A DNA stretch of 64,000 nt from Rhynchopus sp. YZ270_cl-10. Taxonomy: Eukaryota; Euglenozoa; Diplonemea; Diplonemida; Diplonemidae. A program made the position numbers and the translations under genes. How positions within the stretch are numbered: the stretch's first letter is position 1; each line of letters starts with the position of its first letter. Positions 11,818 through 21,300 of the stretch are shown here, in pieces. A model generated the notes under the pieces. That model was not told the DNA's origin and searched no databases. It worked only from the letters and a program-made list of their open reading frames with translations. The stretch covers positions 868,001 through 932,000 of the forward strand of contig OZ037880.1 in NCBI GenBank assembly GCA_964035575.1, in the 5' to 3' direction.

Positions 11818-12119
11818 TTCAGGCACTCCGCTAGGTACTAAAGTTCTGTTGATTGTCAACAGAACTTTTTGAAAATGGGGAAAAAAAGAAAAAAAAAAAA
11901 AGTTCTGCTGAGTGGTTCAGACCCGTTCTACCTGTCAAAAAAGCTCAGGAGAAGAAGATATGGAGAGGTGAGTGCTCAAACGTCCCAAAAAAGTCAAAAT
12001 CGGGCGTTCGTAAAAAAAAAAGTTGCGTACCGTGCGCCTGCGGCGCAAGCATGTACCCCACCAACGTGGACCATCAACAGAATATTTTCAAAATCGGAAA
12101 TCCTAGCGGAGAGCCTGAA
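11818..12119 (+). mobile_element. 302-bp MITE, copy 1
   Basis: A non-coding element with inverted ends: TTCAGGCACTCCGCTAGG on the left and the complement of TTCAGGCTCTCCGCTAGG on the right. GTAG immediately flanks both sides and is a candidate 4-bp target duplication. A subterminal hairpin (AAGTTCTGTTGA against TCAACAGAACTT, loop TTG) lies just inside the left end. A GC-rich internal core, GTGCGCCTGCGGCGC, sits near 12033-12055. A near-identical inverted copy occupies the RPLP1 intron at 57077-57377. Open frames crossing it are not genes. Confidence 0.75.
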
Positions 12120-12815
12120 GTAGTCAAGCATGTTCCCAGATCACGTGATTTTGACCAAAATTTTTGGGTCCAGATCACGAAAAAAAAAAGGGGTATGGGG
12201 TGCGTTTTTGGGCGTTTTTGTCGATCGCATCGTCCGATTCGGTGCGATTGCAGAAAGTGATGGGGTCATTTTGGAAAAATGGACAAAATTTTATTGACTT
12301 AAATTTTTGCAAAATATGAACCCATACTCGTAAACAAAGGTCATTTTCAGGTTTGAAAACCCAAATTCAGATGAAATTGTGGTGTTTTGAGTGGGAACAC
12401 AGTAGCGCCGCAGGCGCACGGTACCCAACTTTTGTCTTTTTTCTTTTTCCCTTTTCTCTGCTTTCTTTTGATTGCGCGAGCCGATTGCTCTTTACGGTGG
12501 GGTCACATGTGTGTGCAAAAACACTCTGAAGTACCCTTACTATGAAATATGAGATTCTCTGGTTTTAGTAAGGAAAAACGTACCAAGCAAAATCGTCAAA
12601 AATCTACGGTAGTCGGTAGGCGCGTAGCGCGACCCCCGTGCGCACCCCACTTTTTTTTTTTTTTTTTTTCCCCGGAAAAGTACCGCAATTGACAGATCGC
12701 GATCCGTGCGAACCGTGGTGGTGACTCATCTGAAAAAATATTGAGTAGAACAGCTGCAGATCGTGTGCGAGCACTTTTTTTTTTTTTTTTTTTTTTTTTC
12801 CAAAATTCCTGAAAA
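12120..12815. other. Spacer with inverted GC-core motif
   Basis: No gene seen. Near 12404-12424 the sequence carries the inverted form of the GTGCGCCTGCGGCGC core shared by two MITE types, so this may be part of another, older element whose ends I could not define. Long T runs occur at about 12650-12670 and 12774-12799. Confidence 0.45.
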
Positions 12816-12864
12816 CCAGATCATATTGGGTGATCTATGAACGGGGAGAGATTTTTTTACTAGC

Positions 12865-13078
12865 TCTCAGTAAGCTCTCACAGGCTCTCACAGACTCTCA
12901 CAAGCTCTCACAAGGTCTCACAGGCTCTCACAAGCTCTCACAGGCTCTCACAGACTCTCACAAGCTCTCACAAGCTCTCACAGGCTCTCACAAGGTCTCA
13001 CAGGCTCTCACAGCTCTCACTAAGCTCTCACAGGCTCTCACAAGCTCTCACAGGCTCTCACAGGCTCTCACTAACTCT
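12865..13078 (+). repeat. 10-bp tandem repeat (CTCTCACAGG/CTCTCACAAG)
   Basis: About 20 copies of a 10-bp unit that alternates mainly between CTCTCACAGG, CTCTCACAAG and CTCACAGACT-type variants, followed by a CTAA variant. A second block of the same units lies at about 13785-13912, and scattered CTCTCACTAG-like units occur at 13285-13435. Confidence 0.85.
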
Positions 13079-13228
13079 GAGGGGTTTTTTGTTAGTGGTG
13101 TGGTGTGGCTGGCAACATGTATTCTGTGGTGGTCAAACGTGAAATATTCCTTCTTCAATGGATTTATTGGGCGTATGTTATACTGGGACAATGTGGTCAG
13201 ATCACTCTTCAGACCACCTGGCGTTTGT

Positions 13229-13280
13229 ATTGTGTATACTGTGTATACTGTGTATACTGTGTATACTGTGTATACTGTAG
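13229..13280 (+). repeat. 9-bp minisatellite (TGTGTATAC)
   Basis: About five perfect head-to-tail copies of TGTGTATAC. The block lies immediately right of the segment shared with the 27.8-28.6 kb paralogue, where it is absent. Confidence 0.85.
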
Positions 13281-13471
13281 GTCATCAGCTCTCAGTAAGC
13301 TCTCACAGCTCCCACTAGCTCCCACTAACTCTCACTAACTCCCAGTAAGCTCTCACAAGCTCTCACTAAGCTCGCACAGCTCCCACTAGCTCTCACTAGC
13401 TCTCACTAACTCTCACTAGCTCTCAGTAAGCTCTCATACTGTAAACTTGTTTAAGTAGCTTTGCTACGCCA

Positions 13472-13786
13472 GGGGGGTCTCTAGGATAAAATATGTCGCG
13501 AATAAGAAAGTCTTTTCCCCCTCCCCCTTTTTCGCTATGGATATATTTTTTTTTTTTGCGCGTACCATTTCTCTATTGCTACGTGCCCTTTTGTTGTTAT
13601 TGCTTACCACTTGCTTCGGCAAGGTTGGTTGAGGACGTTACGGGGAAATCTCACCACCACCTTCATCAGTATTTTGTGTTGTGTTTCCCCAGTCTCGCCC
13701 TCATGACCACATACCTCGCTGCCGTTTTTTCGGCGCTATTAACCAAAAAAGACCTTTCCCCCCATATTTTATCCTAAAGAGACCCC
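13472..13786. mobile_element. Nested inverted-repeat element, about 315 bp
   Basis: The left end reads GGGGGGTCTCTAGGATAAAA and the right end is the complement of GGGGGTCTCTTTAGGATAAA, giving inverted ends of about 24 bp. It sits between two blocks of the CTCTCACAGG repeat, which suggests insertion into a once continuous array. No target duplication is obvious and no gene is inside. Confidence 0.5.
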
Positions 13787-13912
13787 CACAGGCTCTCACA
13801 AGCTCTCACAAGGTCTCACAGGCTCTCACAAGGTCTCACAAGCTCTCACAGGCTCTCACAGACTCTCACAAGCTCTCACAAGGTCTCACAGGCTCTCACA
13901 AGCTCTCACAGC
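13785..13912 (+). repeat. 10-bp tandem repeat, second block
   Basis: About a dozen 10-bp units of the same CTCTCACAGG/AAGG/AAGC variants as 12865-13078, on the right side of the nested element. Confidence 0.8.
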
Positions 13913-13972
13913 CTGTTACGTGTCCCACGGAGACGATCATAGATCACCCAATCATGATCACGATCTGGGAAA

Positions 13973-15656
13973 AAGCTTGGAAGTAGTTCTCAAAAAAAAA
14001 AAAAAAAAGAAAGAAAAAGAAAAAGAAAAGACGGACCGAAAGAAAAGGGGAGAGGAGGAGGAGGGGGGAAAGTTGGTAAGATGATACCAAGGTTGTCGTA
14101 CTTAGTCACCTTGAAAAAAAGAGAAAAAATAGGCACAAAATGGTATACTGTGCCCCTTTTTTGCAAAACTTGTCGGTATTCATGTAGACACCCGAAATAT
14201 GAGGTCCACTATTTTTATTTTTTGATAAATTGTTGGAGTAGTTGGTGTGGTCGACGACCCCAGAAAATAGCAGAAAAATAGCAGAAAGTAGCACAAAATA
14301 TCACCTCCCTTCAGCCGCACCAAAAAAAATCCAGATGCCCAGAATAGCCCTTTCAGCCACATCAGTAGTGGAATTGCCTCGGTTGTGTTGCCACAGTTGT
14401 GCAATCTCCACTGTCCGCTTTTTTTTTAACTGGTATCCTTTCTTGTTCTCTGCATGATTCTCCTCCCACAGCAATACTAATATTTTGAGAAAAAAGGGTA
14501 ATATTGGAACATTGCTAAGAAAAGAGAAAAGTTTGTAAGCCTCACCTTGATCAAATATAAGAAAGAAAAAAAAGGAAAAAGGGAGGAATAGGATGTAACA
14601 CTGCTTCCATTCTTCGAATTTATAGAGTCTCAAACACTCTCAAAAACCCCAAAATGCCCATAAGATTCGCAGGGGTGACATTGCGAGTCTCGTGTTAAGA
14701 GAGTTTGTGTCCCACTTTTTTATATGGACAAATACACAAAAAAAGTGTCCTGAGCAAAAAAATATCGCCCTCTATTAAAAAAAAACAAACAAAATCTCCT
14801 GGTGAAGAGATACTCGTAACCAAGGCTATGCGTGTGTTAAACTGTTTGATTAATTTTTTGTTGATACATTGTTGGAGGTAGTGTAGTTGCCTCGGTTTGT
14901 GTTGCCACAGTTGTGCAATCTCTACTTTGTATTTTGTGAACCACCAATGCACGTAGGTATCATTGGCAGAAAGATCCCCCCCCCCCTAAAAAAAAAAATC
15001 AGTGATCCCCAGACAGAACCGAAAGAAAACTTGAAAAATGAATGTGTCTCTCTTGTACACACATCATAAATAAATGCTACGATTCCACTGGGGGCCGCTG
15101 TGAGGGCATCAGTCACTACAGACTATGTGTCATCCGACATATAGATGGGCAATATTGCGTGCAGGAATCCTATAACCGATTTAAACACACATAGGTGCAC
15201 ATCACACCACTGTGCAAACCTATACGATCATTTCGCAAACGCCCTTATAAATCTCCACCAGATCAAAATTCTCATATAATATTCCTTCAGGGAGCTAAGT
15301 CGGGGGGGAAGAGAGGAAAACGGGGAGAGAGAGGTGCTGGCTGTGAAAAAAAAGAAGAAAAAGTTATTCACAACTTTCACAAAAAAAAAAAAAACCTCTT
15401 TGGCCCTGGCAAAGCGGAGAAAAAGATCGTGTCTTTGTTTGTGCGCTCGCCGGGAGAAAAAAAGAGGTTTCAATATTATGAAAGAAATAATCGCCATTTG
15501 TTCTGACTAAGGTGTTCATTTCAACAAGAAAGCGGTGAAAAAACGTTGAGATATGTGTCTCGCACATTACATATCTTATAAAAAAAATATTTAAAAAAGC
15601 TAAATACAGGTGGGGAAAACATACGACTCCCAACGAGACAGATATTGCTCAACAAC
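13973..15656. other. Spacer with a duplicated 45-bp sequence
   Basis: No gene seen. A sequence of about 45 bp around GTTGCCACAGTTGTGCAATC occurs at about 14371-14416 and again at about 14885-14929 with a few mismatches. Stem-loop family members lie at 15038-15064 and 15549-15576. Confidence 0.5.
15038..15064 (+). repeat. Small stem-loop (CCTCTCRTRC family)
   Basis: ATG pairs with CAT and GTGT pairs with ACAC, with an AAT bulge between the two helices and loop CTCTCTTGT. The layout matches the hairpin at 18027-18058. Confidence 0.4.
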
Positions 15657-16712
15657 CAGGCCTGAACCGTGACGGGCCTATTTTCCGGGGGTTTTTCGGC
15701 TGGGGACCGGTTTTTTTCCCGCCCTTTTCCCGCCCTTTTCGCGTCTTTTTTGTGTGATTTTTGTGCCCTTTTTCGGGTTTTTTTGCGCTTTGCGCCCGCC
15801 TCCATGACAAATTTGGGAAGCGCTGTGAAAATTTGACCCATTTGAACACAATCTGGGCCATATTTGGGTGATGGGTGGAGGGATTTTTAGACAAAGCTGA
15901 TATGGGCTGGCCCCTTGCTCATACGCAGCGCAAAATCGTCCTCACGGATAGTGTGGAAGAATGGCGGAGGGGGTACTTGTGCCTCGACGAGGGTGATGGA
16001 GGGCTCCAGGTTGGCCAGGGCTGCAGTAATCCTCCGAAAGTGGCGTTTGCCCACCTCACTTTGTGGTCTCTCGGAAAAACTACCACTGTTTTCTGTATGA
16101 GTTTCAGGGATTTCTTTATCGAGGCAGACTTGAAAGAAAATGAACCATTGGTTCGTGCACCGCCTCAGCGAAGTGTGGTCCATGAGATAATTTTCGGCGC
16201 TGCTGACCAGGGAAGACATTGGGAACAGATGGACTGTATTTTTTTTTTGCGGAGCAAAAAAAATACAAAAAAAAATGGCGCCGCAGGCAAAAAAAAATTT
16301 AGGGCACGGTGTAAAAATCTAGCTTTTTACATCACAGAGTCACTCAACGAACCCTTTTTTGCGAGCAAAAAATGAAAAATGGCGCCGCAGGCAAAAAAAA
16401 TTTGAGGTACAGCCTGGATGGTGCGGTCAGCAACCCACTTCCCCAAGGTACTCCCGTTCAACCACAGGGGGACTTGGTGATGGTGGGGGGCCGTTCTGGA
16501 TTCGGCACCCCTCCCCCCCTTTTTTTTTCCCTCCCCCAAAAACTGGTTATTTTGCATGAGCGGTCTCATCCAGACACGTGGTATTTTTTCTCGGGCTCCT
16601 CTGAGCCCCTGTGAACCCCTAAAGCGCAGTAGAGACGGCGGGAAAAAAAGTGCGGGAAAAAAATTTATTTTCCCAAATCTGGGGACGGGGACCGGATTTA
16701 GAAACAGGCCTG
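15657..16712. mobile_element. 1,056-bp DNA transposon relic with 9-bp target duplication
   Basis: The ends are CAGGCCTG inverted repeats (15657-15664 and 16705-16712). The identical 9-mer CTCAACAAC flanks the element on both sides (15648-15656 and 16713-16721), which is strong evidence for insertion. Subterminal sequences on both sides share GGGGACCGG-like and TTTTTTTCCCGC-like blocks in inverted orientation. A GC-richer interior at about 15887-16219 keeps an open minus-strand frame of 110 codons that I cannot assign. Nine-base duplications are typical of Mutator-like elements and eight of hAT elements; the ends are too short to decide. Confidence 0.65.
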
Positions 16713-18301
16713 CTCAACAACGTAAAAAAAAAATTTTTTTTTTTCGTTGATTGCACAATCCTCCTGTTTGAGGGATGATCGGCGACCGTACTGGTAATAA
16801 CTATTTCTCCTTTAAAGCAAGCTTCGTAGGAATAAAAAAACATAAGATGCAGTATTTTGCAGTATTGTCTCCCCTTTTGGGATTCGGCAAGCCTCTCTCT
16901 TCTTGACGGATATATAAACCCATGAGGTCTCTTGGCTTTTCCGATGTACTTTTTCCAAAAAAAAATTCTATGATGTGCCCCCTCCCACATCTAAAAAATG
17001 AAGTTGATAACAGGCAGACAAACCGCACGAAAAAAAAGACGTTGATAACAACCTAAGCCTCACGTACTTCCCTTCAAAAGAGAGAATAAATTTGGGAGAG
17101 ATAAAAGAATACCATGCGAACATGGCACATAATTTCTAGCCCTCTTGAAGAGACGAAAAGAGACCTGAAAACCCTTATAATGGTGGATGTATGGCAAAGG
17201 ACGGCTTGAAGTCGCGGAAGGCGTTGTTGTGTGTATCCCTCTCACGAATTATCACATCCCCTATTTCATAATGAAAAGGGGAGAAAAGAACTAAGTAATA
17301 ACCTAAATATGATGAGTTGCCAACAAAAGTACATTTTTGCCTGAAATTCGTTTCAGGCGCAAAGGGAGCAACTACAACGTGCATTGATTAATACTGAAAA
17401 GATACCAAAAAAGGTCAACTTCAACTTCTTGTACACAAAACCAACCTAAAAATAGGGGGGAAAAAATTGACTTGAAATACAAAGCCCTCTCGTGACAGTG
17501 TACCAGAAACAAAACAAAAAAAAAAAAAGACCAAAAAAAAAATCATCCTTCTCATTTCTGAATAGTCTTACAGAGAGATAAGACGAAGCAGAGCTCTGAA
17601 TTTTTGATCTCTTTTTTGAGAAAGCTAAAAGAATGGAATACATTAAAAAAAGGGCAAAACAAGGAATCAGTGCACCTCTTTCAGGACAAAAAAAAAAAAA
17701 ACAAATAAGATGAACAATCAGAGAAATGGAAAGAAATAGTAACATAACCAACGCAACGTGGTCCAAGGTTGCGAATACTGAACGAATAAAAAACAAACCC
17801 CGTTTGACCAGCCCCCCCCCACCACCACATACATAACACTCTTAAGCTAAGACGCTTATAGAATCCACATCAAGGGGAATCGGCCTTTTTTATCCTGGAC
17901 CTACTGTCTATGTGAGAATAGGGCCAGGGTAACCCCTTGTTCTCGAAAAAAAAAAAGGGGAAGCCACGGTATGCACAGTTCATAGTAAAAAAAACTGAAA
18001 AAAAAATCAAAAAAAAAAGTTGAAAAAGATGAACGTGCCTCTCATGCGGACACCATCTAAAAATGGAAAATAAGTAACACCCATATTGCCCCCCTTCCCC
18101 CGTTTGATGCACAGCAAAAGCTGTGGAGTTCTTCCTGCTACAAAACAAACGCACAAAAAAAAACACGGAAATCGTCAAAACTTTTCAAAGAAAAAGAAGA
18201 AAAACAGCACCGTAACAAAACGAGGCTTGTATGTATTAAAACATCTGTTGTGACAACCCGCCCTCCCCCATACTTTCCTATACCCACCCTTTCAACCTAA
18301 T
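16713..18301. other. Spacer without recognisable gene
   Basis: A/T-rich spacer downstream of the surface-protein gene. It carries stem-loop family members (about 17049, 17478-17502, 18027-18058) and many A runs. No gene seen. Confidence 0.5.
18027..18058 (+). repeat. Small stem-loop, best example of the family
   Basis: AGATG pairs with CATCT and GTG pairs with CAC, with a 3-nt AAC bulge and loop CCTCTCATGCGGA. Related layouts occur at least eight times in the first 18 kb. Confidence 0.45.
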
Positions 18302-21300
18302 TTATATGGTCCCAGTTTCGACTACGTTGCGGGGTTCTTCTCCTTGTTCGGTGGTGGCAGCGTTGTAATTGCAGATCTGGCCTGAGTCCGTGCCGTTGTA
18401 TTGCCACTCGGCGAGTTCAGTTTCGAGGCCTCCTCCGAGCTTGTCAGACTCACGCCCACGGCGTGCCACAACCATGTAGCCAGCAGCAATGCCACCAAGG
18501 AGAACACCCCCAACGCACCCCAACACCACAATCAGAATGCTGCTGTTGCTGTCTTCGTTCTCCTCCGGGGCGTCCAACCCACTCGCAGCCCCAGTCGTCC
18601 GCAACCCGCCCACAGGCGACACAACAAACGTCTCCCCTTCATTGTTCGTCGCAAAAGACCCCGCACCCTCCCGCCCCTCCTGTACAGACATCGTCAACGC
18701 AGTTGCCGCATCCTCAAAATGCCCCTCCGCCCCGTCCATAGTGAACTGCACAACAAGCCCCCGATCCGAGGGCTGCTGCGCCGCGCTGTCCAACCCAAGG
18801 ATCGTAGCGCTGCGTGAAGTGGTGGTCTTGGAGGATGTGTCTGCAGTGTCGTGCCACTCCTTGGGAATGAGGATTGCCTGCTTGCTGATCTCCGAGCCTG
18901 CGTCAGGGAAGATAGGTGTAACCTCCCCAGAGGTGAGGTTCGTCGCAAGCTGTATTGGCCCGATCAACTGAATGAAGAAGCGGAAGTCGTGCGCCTTGGC
19001 GAACTTGACAGTAAGAGCATACTCAAGCGTGGCAAGCATCATAGAGAAGTAGCGCCGTGGGTTCCCCTCGACATCTTCCCATGAGCCACGGTACGCGACT
19101 TCGAATTGCCTCCACTTCTGCTCGCCAAACACAGAGACGTCAGACGTCGCGTTCTGTGTGTTACGCGTGAAGCACCCAATGCCCTTCACCTTGCAGCAAA
19201 AGTCGCGCTGCTCCTGTGTCGTGGCCGCTTCTTCAAACGTGTCCGGCAAAGGGCAGTGGTAGCTACAGTACTTCTCCTCAATGCTGCAGCACTTCTCCTG
19301 CGTGTCGGTGTCTGCCGGCTGCATCGCGCACGTCTCCTCAAGCTGCTGCGTCTTCTTGCAGCCACGGCTGCGGTAGCGGCAACACCAGAGACGAACATTC
19401 TCAGGTGCCCGGGCAAGGTTCACACAGCTGTAAGGCCCCTCCCCAGAGGTGGTAGGCTTGCAGCCCCTTGATGACGTGGCGCAGCAGTACTGTGTCTGTG
19501 CATCGTCCCAAGCAGAGATGGCGGACCCCCAGCAGTCATAGAGGGGCTTGTTGTCGCGGCACTGCACACCGTGGCGCGAGCAGCAGTAGTCACGCTTCTC
19601 TTCGAACCACAGCCCACCTTTGGCACAGTCGAAGACGGTCGGCGCAGTGTTGCAGCCAATAGAACGTGTCGAGCAGCAGTAGGAACGCCTCGAGGCAATC
19701 CAGTTGGTGGCGTCGCCGTCGCAGTCGTACGGGGCCACGGGACAGCCCACACCCTTGCTGGTACAGCAGAAGTTGCGCTTTGCGAAGGACCACTGCTCTC
19801 TGCTGCCGCAGTCGTACTGCATATCCTTGTCAATGCAGCCGACCTTGGCAGAGAGGCAGCAGTCTGTACGCTTCTCCTCGCTCCACGTCTCAGGACCCTC
19901 TGTGCCCACAGCCTCGCAGTGGTACGTGGTGTCTTCGATGTTGCAGTTCGTTTGCAGCGTTTCGCAACACCACTCATCTCGCTTACGTTTGGCGTCCTTC
20001 GAAAGCGTCGCCTGAGCAGTGTTGTTCGCAGAGCAGTCCCACTTCGCAGGTACACAACGGCGGAGGTCCGAGAAGATAGACTGGCTGCATTGGCCCGGCT
20101 CTCCTGTGAGAGGGTCGCACGCACAGTACTGCGAGACACGTCCCTTCATTGAAGAGCTGCTTACAGGGCACACCTCGCCACTGCTACAGTCGGACGTTTG
20201 CCTGCACACGCCGTCGCGTGGCGGCCACACGAAATCCTTGCATTTAGCTGTGACACACTGTACACCGCACGTCGGATGCGGTACACACTCTTCCCCTGCC
20301 GCGCATGTGTCCGTTTTGCATTCGCTGTTGGTAGAAAAATATGAGAGATAACTTTGTGTTGTGATATACCTAATGAACTTTGCAGGGTCCTTGCACGAGA
20401 GAGGCTCCGTGTCTGTGGTGGCCCTACGGCAGACAGCAACGCCCCCAACGACCGCACACGTCTTCCTGGCTTTGCACGTAACGGACGCACACAGATCAAG
20501 CTCCTCAGGAACAGTTCCACAGAAAGGCTGCTGTGTGGCAGGCACCTTGCACACCTCCTGCGAGGGGCAGGTCAATCCTTTGCACGCACACGCATCATCA
20601 CATGCACCAGAAACAGGTTCGGGTGTGCTCGGAGCATCCGTTGCAGGAGAATCTGTCTCAGGGGCACTGGTAGCAGGTGCATCAGTTTCTGGTGCAACTG
20701 TGTTCGGCACTTCCGTCGTTGGTGGGTCAGTCGCTGGTGCTTCAGTGGTTCCAGGAACGAGTGTGTCCGGAATGTCTGTGTCAGGTGCTTTTGTAGCAGG
20801 TGCTGTGGTTGCAGGTGCATCTGTATCAGGAGCGTCTGTCGCTGGGGCGGTAGTTTTGCCAGGAACAAGTGTGTCCGGAATGTCCGTGTCAGGTGCTTTT
20901 GTCGCAGGTGCTGTGGTTGCAGGCGGGTTCGTGTCGGGAGCATCTGTCGCAGGTGCTGTGGTTTTCCCAGGAACAAGTGTGTCCGGGATGTCCGTGGTTG
21001 GCGGAAGAGTGGCTGGGGCATCCGTCGGTGGAGGATTGGTGGCAGGTGCATCAGTATCAGGTGGGTTCGTCATGGGCGCGTCGGTATCTGGCACATCCGT
21101 GGGAGCTAGGGTGTCGGGTGCGTTGGTGGCAGGCGCGTCTGTTTTCGGAGCATCGGTGGGTGGCGCGTCTGTGTCAGGAGCATTTGTAGGAGGGGGGTTG
21201 GTTGCTGGCGCGTCTGTGCTGGGGGGGTTCGTTGCGGGGGCTGTGGTGGGCGCAATCGTGGCAATGTTCAACTTCGTGCACTCGATGTCTCTTTGGGTAA

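Larger units (their letters stand above)
12816..13972. mobile_element. Inverted-repeat element carrying CTCTCACAGG arrays
   Basis: A region of about 1.16 kb bounded by inverted copies of a sequence containing CCAGATC and then ATTGGGTGATCTATGA (left about 12816-12841, right about 13936-13972, with a small length difference). Inside are two blocks of 10-bp tandem repeats, a 9-bp minisatellite and a nested inverted-repeat element. The left 400 bp is paralogous to 27766-28612, so the family is dispersed. No transposase is recognisable. No target duplication is clear, so it could also be a plain inverted-repeat block. Confidence 0.45.
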
